From Albula goreensis (taxonomy: Eukaryota > Chordata > Actinopteri > Albuliformes > Albulidae): a stretch of DNA of 64,000 nucleotides. Within the stretch, counting starts at the first letter, position 1, and each line of letters begins with the position of its first letter. Location of the stretch: positions 17,088,063 to 17,152,062 of the forward strand of contig CM040755.1 in the NCBI GenBank assembly GCA_022829145.1. Reading direction: 5' to 3'. This document shows, piece after piece, positions 21,701 to 32,700 of the stretch. A program made the translations under genes and the position numbers. The notes below the pieces were generated by a model. That model was not told the origin of the DNA and ran no database searches. It saw nothing but the letters and a program-made list of their open reading frames with translations.

Positions 21701-23163
21701 AGTGTTGAGAACTTTTGATTGCTATTCAGTGGTATCTGTCAGATTTATAACTGTAGAGAGAGAGAGAGACCCTCATTAATTCACTACAGTATATCAAATC
21801 TTTTCATTAGTCTCCAGGTCTGTTACATTGAAATGCATGATGAGCAGCCTACTATTTCTCTCCTCATATTTCAGTGATCGCATCAAGGGATCAAGGGCAT
21901 TGACATGTTTTGAAAACATTCATCTCTGGCTGGTATTTTGAAGCCTTGCTGGACTTTGATGATGCTGTGCATCTTTTGGGTTTTCAAACACCTGCATCTC
22001 AGCTTGCTTTCTTGAACACTGTCACTCAGAACAAAGACCTACCATGGATCCAATCCAGCTGATTCCTCAATGCCTCCATTCCAAATGCTTACTTAGAATC
22101 CCTCTGTTCTCCTGTGGAATTTGTCAAGACATAATTGCAGTAGCAGGGGTTAAGACATTGTTATGCATTGCTGTCAGATACCAGTATCAGTTCCAACGAG
22201 ATCATATACAATGATATGCAATAATCCAAAGTCAATAGCAGTACTATTTTCAACTCCTAGGAATGGCATTCCTCGATTAAAGTTCAACTGAAACATTAGT
22301 TTCCTTCTTTCCTGGGGTTATATATTGTGCTGAAGGTTTGATCACTATTTCATAATGTGATGTACTATAATGAACCATTCATAAACATTACTGATTATAT
22401 GAGCAATATGTTTGTTTTTAGAATCCATTTGTTATTTAAGGAATATGGGTTTATTTTCAAGATGTTAGTAAGCAGCATGCTCTGTGCATGTTCCTCTTGA
22501 ATTATGAAAGCACTTCTGTACACAGCGAGTCCTATTTTGTTTTGAAATGATAGAGCCGGAAAAGTTAAGATGGTATTCTTTATAGGCTAAACACATGGCA
22601 GAATGAGAGAAAGACACTCGAACATACCCACACCAGCTGACATGTTCTTGAAAGGCAAGATGAACAATGTTATTTTTCTAAATTGCTAAAGACACTAAAT
22701 TTCTTCAACATTCCTCAAAATGCCCCTTGCACTCTGATGGAATAAAGGGGAAAACAGCACAAGACTGGAAGAAAACAATGTCAGTCTTTTCCTCAAGACT
22801 ATTACCTTAGGTCAAAATTGTTAACCTGATAGCACCATTACCCCTGCCAACCACAAACCCTGCAGTGAATCCCCAACAACTAAGGGCAGTAGTTTATGGC
22901 TATTACTTTCAGAACAAGGTGTTAATGATGTGAAGGATGCTAGGAGGTGGGAACTAATTCAAGCCAGAGGTCAATCCTGAGCAGAACATGAATCATTTTG
23001 AATGGTTTTATTCTGGTGAAAGGAAAGCCATATATTTGTTCAGTGGGATAGATTGAATAAACTGTGAGATTCAGCTTGGGGAGGCAGTAAAATGCTAGAA
23101 GAAGGGCTATGTATTAACATGTTTTGCACCATTAAACATACATTATCATATGATTTAAATAAG

Positions 23164-23164
<1 letters not shown>
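15777..23164. other. Intergenic sequence without recognised genes
   Basis: AT-rich DNA with no exon, RNA gene or mobile element I can support. Small features are an 18-bp direct repeat (17683-17700 and 17709-17726) and a short (AG)n run near 21755. The longest non-repeat frame (18320-18700, +) has no recognisable family features. Confidence 0.6.
17683..17726 (+). repeat. 18-bp direct repeat, 26-bp period
   Basis: ACAGTGTTATAATCAAAA occurs identically at 17683-17700 and 17709-17726. Confidence 0.9.

Positions 23165-23234
<70 letters not shown>
23165..23234 (+). repeat. (TA)35 microsatellite
   Basis: A perfect 70-base TA array. It generates the spurious Tyr-Ile open frames on both strands. 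Confidence 0.97.
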
Positions 23235-23237
<3 letters not shown>

Positions 23238-23409
23238 GTTTAATTACACTATTTACACACATTCTAAAACTAGATCTTCTCCACAATAAACCAACAGTGC
23301 ATTTCATATTTGCTCAATGCAACAGTCCATTGAGCAAACATGAAAATGTCTATGCAGTCATCATGCTGCACACAGTCTGATTACAGAACATTATTTTAGC
23401 AGAGAGGTC

Positions 23410-23438
23410 AGCTTTCTGTAGTGTCACTACAGAAAGCT
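23410..23438. repeat. 29-bp near-perfect palindrome
   Basis: Arms AGCTTTCTGTAGTG (23410-23423) and CACTACAGAAAGCT (23425-23438) are exact reverse complements with one base between them. Confidence 0.95.
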
Positions 23439-23699
23439 GTGGGAAGAGTGGAGGCACATGTCAGCTATGTCTCAAATGGAATTATCTTCACTCGACCAGA
23501 TATGTTCACTCCATTAGATAACATACTCTGACAAGCAGACAAATCCAATCAATCACCTTGTGCTTGTAAATACCTGGGAAATGACGACTCACCTCAGACT
23601 CAAACTAATCAAGTGCAAATGTCAACAGAGAGGATCTCTGGATTATTTCTACTCTCCGCAGGGCTAAATTTCCCTGTTGGTACAGGTGTGCCATGTGTC

Positions 23700-23701
<2 letters not shown>

Positions 23702-23788
<87 letters not shown>
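23702..23788 (+). repeat. (TG)43 microsatellite
   Basis: A perfect 87-base TG array; the Cys-Val and Thr-His frames over it are artefacts. Confidence 0.97.
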
Positions 23789-23791
<3 letters not shown>

Positions 23792-25637
23792 AACAATGTA
23801 ACAATTGGATGTGTAATGCATAACTGAATCATTATCTGTACTTGCCTCCTTAATAATAAACATCAAGAAATAGTTGGCACATTTTTATATTTTATTTAGC
23901 AGAATTTAATTTGTGGACACAATGATTTATACATTTAAAACCCAGTTTAAATCTGAACCTTCAGTTCTATCATTAACTTGGAAGCTTTGTAACAAACGGC
24001 CATTTTGGATCGTGATATTGAATACTCTGACATTTTTATGTGATATTTCAAACAATTCCACGCCTATTTAGTCTAGCCTGTAGCCTTACTCACCATTTTA
24101 AAAGGAAGCAAATTCAGTAACACAATTTAGTTTATTTTATGTTGTTACATAACAACGTAAAACACGAAATCACAGATCATGATGGGGAAAACGTCCACGC
24201 TTTATAACTTCATTATTTAGAGGATCCACCTATTTAGCTACCCTTCTAACAAATCTGAACATGTTATTCCGTGAGACGTCCTTGTTCCCAACCATGGTAG
24301 GCTAAGTGTCAAAACATTGGAAGGGATGCTTTGCAAACGAAAATGCTTTCCCTCCCCTTTACTTGGTTAAGCGCTGTGATGTTTCCCTTTCTTTTTCTTA
24401 TCCGTGCAAACCCATGATGAAAGCCTGGCTCCTGGCGTAATAGCTACAGTATGTACCACTGAGAAACAACGTAATCGCAGCTGAGCCCCATGCAAGGATG
24501 TTTTGTTGTTCTGCGCGCGAGTCTAATTGGAAGTTTATTTGGCCAATGTTCTCTATTATGAGTCACTACCTGACAAGTCTTTTTTTTAATTATCTGTCAT
24601 GTGTCAGGTAAAACAGTTCTTATGAACAGTGAGCGCTCTTTGAAAACCTGCTACCACCTCAACCTTCGATAAAATTACTTGTACATAATCTTCCCCTTCA
24701 TTTCCCCCTCTCTGTCTTACATTGGTGTTATTTCGCATGATTAAACGGGGCCGTGGAAGCTGTAGAATTATTTATTCATTTATTTATGTATTTATTTATT
24801 TTAACTGAACTTGCTGATATTCTGCAAGAAGCAAAACTAGGCTGTTTGCAAGCGATTGTGTGTGCTGACAATCAGGCGCACGGCTTTAAACACAACAGCG
24901 CCCTTCAGTCAAGAGAGGAGGCAGTGCTGACTCGCGCGCTTTCTGCAGGAATTATGCATTTGTAAATCTAAATCGATACGATTCATGGGATTTGCTTTGT
25001 AGCCACACTATTTCTAGATGTTTTCTGTCTATTTTCCATTTCCATCATTTTTTATAATTTCTGAAAACTTGTTTGAAAAGTTAAAAAGCCTCTTTTGCAT
25101 TAAACACATAATTTCAGTATGTCGACAATATTTTTCCCATATAAAAAAAAAGAAACTCATATGTTCGGTGGTGCCTTTACAATGCATTGGTCACTGTTTC
25201 AGTTTTAGTGCATTGACAGGTGTGTGTGTTAATTGTGAGGGGAGGAGAGGTATGCCCGAAGTATGGTTTAAAACATCTATGAAAAACATATGCATGAAAA
25301 AAACCCAGAGACCATGTCTGATATATGGAGTGTATGGTAAAGGGTATCAATGTCAGGCGCGTCACTTGTAATTTGCCTGCATTAATAGTAACCTACCAAT
25401 TATAGTTACCTACATTACAGGAGAGAATGTTTGGCTGTATTGGACATTGCCTGGGAGAAAGCAATATTATTTTATGGTCATCTATGAACTATGAGCAGAT
25501 TTGAGCAGAATTTTCCCTCAGCATTTAATGGAGGGAAAACAAATAAATAAACAAAGAAATATAAATACATAAATAAATAAATTAAAAGTTTGTGTAAACC
25601 ATCCTGACGTATTTTCACGTAACCCAAATTGAAGCGC
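23789..25637. other. Intergenic sequence, one complex island
   Basis: No gene recognised. A compositionally complex stretch at about 24430-24560, including TTCTGCGCGCGAGTC and GTTTATTTGGCCAATG, looks like a possible regulatory element. An (ATTT)n-like run lies at 24769-24800 and an AAATA-rich run at 25539-25583. Confidence 0.5.
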
Positions 25638-25720
25638 GTGGCCTTTGCCTTGTAAGTCGCTCTGGATAAGAGCGTCTAATAAATGCCTGTAATGTAATGT
25701 AATGTAATGTAATGTAATGA
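25638..25720 (+). mobile_element. SINE 3' tail with (TAATG)n
   Basis: CCTTTGCCTTGTAAGTCGC, then TCTGGATAAGAGCGTCTAAT, followed by AAATGCC and a TAATG pentamer array at 25690-25720. The block GTCGCTCTGGATAAGAGCGTC is a very common 3' tail of fish V-SINE-like/LINE-derived repeats. No upstream tRNA-derived part is visible, so this is a 5'-truncated copy. A homologous reverse copy lies at 39742-39803. Confidence 0.75.
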
Positions 25721-28700
25721 ATTTGCCATATTGGTATAATGCTCCTCCCATAGCTGATAACATCAGATACCGGTTTGGATTTTGTGTTTAGCTGCACTGG
25801 ATGATGGCTTTGCTTTTGCCTCTTGGTCATTAGTATTATTGTCGTTATTATTTCAAATTCTATGCAATATTGTAATCTTATGAATAAGTGAGTTATACAC
25901 AGAAGAAGAGCTTGGCAAAGTGAAAATGTCCTCATTTGTCTTTTTCACTTAAAATATGGGGAGAGATGTTCATACTTATGTGCTCTGTATTAATTGCACA
26001 TGTGATTTATCAAGTGGAAGAAAAAATAACCATTGGAGCTTCTGACAAAAGAACCCTCTATTCGCTGTTATACTATCACATAATTTGTTTCACCTTTCCT
26101 GTCTTCATGAGTTCATCTTTATTACATGTTCATGAAAATGTGAATCATATACTTTATTCAGGTGTATGCATGAAGTTAGAATTCTAATGTCATATGGTAC
26201 AGCAACAACAACAACAACATCAAATAGTAATAATAATGACAACAACATTGAAAAAAATATTATTATAGTAGAATAAATGTTAGAAGAGAGGGTCAAACCC
26301 AATCCCATTCAGCACCAGTGAGTTGGACATAATCTGGGTGAAGAATGGAATCAGTAAACCAGTTAAAGTCTGGGAGGACAGTATGTCCACATGTTATGCA
26401 GTACCTGCTGGTTTACTCTGCTGTCCAGCGGTCATTCATGTGCTGGTGCATTGCACTTATGCATGATTCAACTCCTGCATCATTACGTCCTGACTGAACC
26501 ACCAGTCAGGGGTCTGTGATTTATGGTGTCACATGTTATATTAATAGTATTAAATCTGAGATGGACACGGCCTTTTTGTCAGAGTGATAAGCTGCCTGCT
26601 CCTGCCAAGGCTTCTAAGCAAACAGAAATCATAAGAAGAGTGGCTCTCTCAACTTTCTTTTTCTGAACCCTTGCACTGGTAATTAACAGCCAAGTCTATG
26701 GCAAGGAGTCTGAGGATGTCAATAAGTGGGTCTGTTAACTAAGTTCAAAGGAAATGAGGGAGCAGGAGGAGGTTTGGCGAATGTCTGGCTTCTCAGGACG
26801 ATTCCATTCATCTCGGCTTCCTTTCATGTTTTAGCAGTCCTTCGTTTTCATCACATCCGCTGCTGTTCTCCAGGAATAAATTATCAAAATTCAACTTTTC
26901 ACACTCTTCACACCTCCCCATCAGTCAATTATAACACAATATTGATTTGTCCCAAGCAAAACCCATTAAAAGACACAAAAGCTGGGATTCACTTATTCCA
27001 GACTAATGTGATAAATGTATTTTAATCCAACATTTCATTAAATTGCAAACTAAATAAATGGTTAAATTAAATCTTTTTGGCCATCTGTGAATTTAATTCT
27101 GTAGAGCCTTTTTTGTCATTTCTGGAAATGTCACATGGAATTCGTTGCTTTGTTTGGAAAGTTTCTGAAGAATTCACAACATTCCATGCAAGTAAAAGAG
27201 GGTTTGGACACCTCACACAATTTTAATGTCTCTTAGCTATTTAGCATGTGATGCACATCTAAGGTATAATAATAGTCTGTGACATTTAGGTATAGTGGTT
27301 AAATCCTACAAGACCATGAATATGTCCATGCTTCTTTCATGATAATTTACAGTAGGTATGTTTTCTTGCATCTGAAAACAAGCTTTTTATATATATAATT
27401 CATTTCTAGCTGTTACATTTATGATCTATTTATATTTTCTTTTTTTACAATTTTCTCTTAATGGGCTCATTAAAAAGGATGACATCATTTTAATGAGCCA
27501 AATGTCCAGAAGAACTGTTTGCGGTTTAGCAGTTACATGGCATTTAATAACCACAGAATATGTTCATTTAAAACCATTTCTCTTTATCAACCAACTGCAC
27601 TGTCTTGGTAAACAGTACCTACAATTATGTAATTTTTTCATGATACAAAATGTGAAAGTAAAGGCCCCCACATATGTCTCATACCACAGAATCTGTATTG
27701 CATATGAAATGTATGTATTTGGGGTTGAATACTTTCTCTCCTTATCTGACACTCATGTACACATTAAATAAATCTTTTGTGAATTTATCTGTTCCTCACA
27801 CAGTGATTGGTGCATTCCATGTGATATTATTTTCATATTCAAGGTAGAACAAGTCCTCTCACGCTGGCTGGGGTTACATTTTTACATGGCTGTGAAGTCT
27901 GTGACGTTGCTCAGAGCCTGTGGTGTCTTTTGCACTTTTTTAATGATCTAGAGTACATTCTTGCTTTTCCAGTCACTGTCCATTATAACACTGAATATGA
28001 GGTAATGGCAATAATGAGGCATAAACCCTGAGAGTGAGTGAGAGCGTGTGGTACCATCAGAGCAGCCCCAGCCTGCCTGCACTGAATAAATTTCCTGATT
28101 TGGGCCATTCGGCACTCGGCACACGGGAGGAATGCGGCAGGGGGCCCTGGGGGCTGGACCGCCCCGGGTCAGCAGATGGGCCCGCGATTATTATTTCCAG
28201 CCTGTCCTACCTGACCACTTCTTCACTCGGCGAGCAGCTGTTTCGTTCGCCTCGGTGAGCCGCTTGCACGCACAGCCATTCTTCTTCTGTTCTTTACTCT
28301 GTACATAATATAAATCTTTGCAGGGAACATCCCCCTCCCTCTATCTCCACCTCATCCCACCCCACCTCCACCAGGACCACAGCTCTGTTCACCTGTGTCG
28401 TATCCCAATACCACAATCACTGGATGGGCTTTCCTTTTTCTGCTCATTTTGTTAAAGATTATGTGGTATATTTTTAGAATGTAAATGTGAATATCCATTC
28501 TACCTGTACATTGAACCTTTTTATTTAGGAGGATTTGTGTTTAATTCCTGATTTTATATGAAGAAAAACCCATAACATGGAGGCAGAGTGTGGTGACATT
28601 GCAGTTCACAGAACTAGATGAAAAGAAACCCCCTCCCCCCAACCCCTTCACTCAGTAACTTTGCAAACAGAACAGCTATGTCATGTCACTAGTATATCAA

Positions 28701-29550
28701 GAATATACACTATGGCACAGGGGAAATTGTTGTAGGAGGAACTCAACTTTTATGGCTAAAATGCCTTCACAAAAGATTTTTGCTGAGATGTCAGTTTGGC
28801 TTGGAATACTGTGTAGCACCATTTTCAAACTGAAGGACATGATATTTAAATGAAAAACATCTAGATGAATCAAAAGGGACTTTCTGCTCATTACTGCTGG
28901 TAAAAATAGGCTGGAATATCTCACGTTTCTCACATTAGATTGAAGAGACATCTTAAGGAAGAGGTATTTTTCTAGTAAACAGAAGATTGTAGTAAACAGA
29001 ACATTTTAGTTGTAAACAGAAGAATCTAGATAAGACATAACACATCCCATTCCTCATCCGGGGGCAGCATACAGAGAACCTATGAAGGATACCTCCATTG
29101 TACAGAACTGAGTAAATGCAATAACTTGCAATACAAACGCGTTCTTTATTTCAGCTTCCTGAAAGCATAACCCATCTCATCAAACTGGCCTCTTCTTCAA
29201 GCACCCAGTAAATGCTTCAGAAAATGCAAAATGCTAAAGTTGATCTCATGAAAGCTACATACCAAGCAGCAATGTAAACAGAATCATAACGCACCCTGTT
29301 ACTTTAATGCTATAAATATGAATATGAGACAGTAGCCTGATTAGAAAAGGCCATCCAAACTATCCAGGACATTTTGCCTGCAGGGTACCACACTGTGTCC
29401 AGTGCTATGTCTTGTCTGGTATTGAACAATCCAAGGATCTCTCCTTCAAGTATAGAATCAGCTGAATTATTTCATGAATTGGTTAATATTTGTGAAAATG
29501 TCAACTCCTCTTTCTCTTAGTTTGACTTAGCATATGTCTTCAATTTCATA
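25721..29550. other. Intergenic sequence without recognised genes
   Basis: It contains a short (CAA)n/(TAA)n run at 26200-26240 and a GC-richer stretch at 28050-28270 with GGGGGCCCTGGGGGCTGG-like sequence. The short + strand frame there (28034-28258) has no recognised family. Three GTAAACAGAA copies lie at about 28975-29015. Confidence 0.5.
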
Positions 29551-29763
29551 TGTCTTTAAAAATTTTGAACCCTTAACTAGTTCCCCAACAATCTCTGCTT
29601 TATTTTTGGTGCCCCAAATTCAGGTTGACATAATGTCTTTAAAAAATGTCTTTAAAAATGTTGAACCCTTAACTCATCCCCCAACAATCTCTGCTTCATT
29701 TATATGTCAAATCCAGGTTGACATTATGTCCCACATGTTGGTAAAAATGTTGGTAAAAATGTA
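29551..29763 (+). repeat. ~96-bp tandem duplication plus a 13-bp doublet
   Basis: Copy 1 starts at 29551 and copy 2 at 29647. Shared blocks are TGTCTTTAAAAA, TTGAACCCTTAACT, CCCCAACAATCTCTGCTT and CAGGTTGACAT.ATGTC. The copies differ by about 10-15% and small indels. Immediately after, GTTGGTAAAAAT is doubled (29738-29761). Confidence 0.9.
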
Positions 29764-32700
29764 TTTCAATTTAAAGTTCTGCCGTGAATTGTTTGGTGTT
29801 ATCATCACATACAGTATATCAATACACAAAAACCTGCTCATTACTGGTTCATTACATTTTATGAATGGTCTGTGACAGTGCAATTCAGATGAAGAGAAAA
29901 AAAGAAAAGGGTAAAGAAAAAGTTTCAGAGGTAAAATCACTCTGAAAGTGCTGAGAAACCATGGAACAGAAGGCATTAGTATGCAAAGTTTCACCCCTCA
30001 CACTAAGAATAGGTACTCTCAAACTAGGCCGGATATTCTATCTTGAATGCCATAGAAAGGACACAGACACACACCTTTTCTGAGTATAATAGCAAAGTCT
30101 TAAAACAGTAACTAATTTGAATCAGTCTCACCAAGATGTACAAAAACTACCTATATTTACTGAGCTTTTATAGGTGAAAACAAAGCCATACATTTCAGGA
30201 GCAGCAGCAGCAGCCTATAGGTAGCTGAACCTATAATACACCGCAAATAATGGTGGACTTCCAATATCATCATAGTTGAAATGAATGAGGCCAGTGCTAG
30301 AATAGCTTTAGACATTTTAGCTAGAGAACCAGTTTCTTTGAGAGGAAAAAAATGAAAGTGAACTCAGCAGAGCTCTTTTTGCTCATCCCTCCGGACCAAG
30401 CAGAAAACCAAAGTACTAATGCAGAGACAGGAACACAGCTGCAGTCCACGCTGACTTAATGATCAGGTGTAAATCAGATGCCCTAGTTAATTAATTATAT
30501 ATGATAATTATCACAAAATGTATTGGATGCCTTGGTGACTTGGCAAAATTTTCAGTCAGATGAAAGAAGATAATGTCTCCACACTGCTAAATGCTCCCAA
30601 AATTGAATTTAAATACATGCCTTGAAACAGGACAGCATTTTTATGAGATGGACATCTTTGTCAGAGATAAGAAGCACGGGTGTTTCTGCTGCATGCATAG
30701 GCAGGTACAGTAAATCATCAGTGTCTCTTTTGCCTGACCTAGCAGGATTGAAATGTTGTCCTGTTTCTAGTCACATATTTAAATGAACTGTCTGTGAGCA
30801 TTAAGCAGTGTGTGGACATTGCCTTCTTCTTTCCTATTGTTTAACCTCCACCTCCATCCAGCACCTACACAAAGACTTTCAAGGTTTCCAATCAAGCCAT
30901 AAAAAATATTAAATTATATCCTCACTCCTGCAATTTAGATGTTTCCTGAAAATCACACAATGCTTCTTTCTTTAAAAAATGTTAAGATTACAAACGATTG
31001 ATATTGTCACAAAGGAAATATGATAAACTTTCATAACATTGCAGTGGTGACTGTGCACTTTAACACAATGATGAGGGCATCTTGGCTCTGTTTAGGAAGG
31101 CCCAAGGAAGGGTGAAGAAATAGTCTCAAATAAGTTATATGTGGTTCACCAATGAACCAATGAACAGTACTGCAGACATGGGCTGAATCAATTAGCACTT
31201 CTAGCATGTAATTAGCCGAGAAAATGCTCTGCTCACGTAGAGTGTAGGTTTAACCACAAAGACAGTGAGTACCACTGTTATGCATTAGCATACCAAGTAA
31301 CTTCAAAAATACGGTAAATGGGTGAGGGGTTTTGCTGTACTGTACGCACTGACAAGAATTCCAAGTTTGACAGAAACTCGCTTTGAAGTGTGCATCATAA
31401 ACAATATCAACAAAAGCATCTGTCTGCCCTTATAGAACCATGAGAATCTGAACCTTAGCCTGGTGAACAATGATTTTCCTCATTACCGGAGGATATTTAT
31501 ACATCTGGGCACTTCCTAGGGTATTTTTTCTCTCTGTAAGGAAATGCAGTCAGTCATCTTCATGTCTCCTCCCTCCGTCTCTCCACGCTACGCACCCTCG
31601 CACGGAGGAAATGCACGGAAATGAATTATGGAAATTTTGATTAGACACTTTTGCAGGTTTACTTTTCATTTGGCTCCGTCGTTTCCTGAGGCGTTATTCC
31701 AACCCGGCGAGTAATGGAGTCAGATATATCGCTCCTGGCGAAAAGAGAACGCAATGCAGCTCTATAACTTGGTAGATGTTAAACGATTTATCTCAAGTCT
31801 TCCCTGTCGATTGGCTGTAAGTTCCCAAGTACGTGTATTTATCTCATCAACCTGAAGCTACGAGAGAGAAAACACAATGCACTTTATATTTCTTAACTCC
31901 TATAGTTATGTACAAGAACTGATAGCTGCTATTCTGTTTAGTTTGATTCCCCTTTAGGGCCTGTCGTACTGTCCTTCCCCCTGACACATTTGACTCAGTG
32001 CATATTTGTAAAAAATATGAATATGATTTTTGTTGATGTAAAGAAAGGATGATATTCATTTTTAATTTTCTGTTGTTGCTGCTTCCTCTTACATAAAACA
32101 CATTTATAAGACAGAAGTGAGTAAAAATGCTGTTGGCAGGATTTGACGCATAGCTACAAGGACGATGCAAAAGTAAGTCTTCAGTAAAGTTCAAGCAAAG
32201 CATATGACCAACGGCCTTGGAAATCAACAAATACAATGCACTGAATTATTTACTGAATGTAATTTCACCTTGTGACTGCCTCATGGGACGTGTGAGGTTG
32301 TATTTTAGTTTATTTATATTCAATTTGCAAGCTGCAATTGAGAGATGAAAGCATTGTACTTAGAGCTATAGTGAGCAGCTGTACGTTTTAGATACACTCC
32401 TCTGCTGTGCTGCATGAGCCTCCAGTGGGTGAGAATGATGGCCCTGTGGCCCCCTACTAAAACATCTGACTCAAGCCTGGTGCATGACATCCTGCTGTGG
32501 GCTGAGGGTCATTTACACAGCTAGGCAGTATTGGGAGAACTGACAGTGTTTCTGGGTGGAGAGGAGTGTCCCATTAAGTCATATTTTCACCCCTGAAACT
32601 TTGAATAAACATGGTTGAGATGTTCACTAAGCACAATCATTGTAGTTCTCACATGAGGTGCAGCCAGCACTGGACTATGCACATGCCATTGTGCTCCCCT

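Noticed and set aside
23040-23866. Open frames of Tyr-Ile, Thr-His or Cys-Val repeats
   Set aside because: Direct translation of TA and TG microsatellites; the same applies to frames over 35985-36275, 44522-44834, 60882-61413 and 62075-62425.
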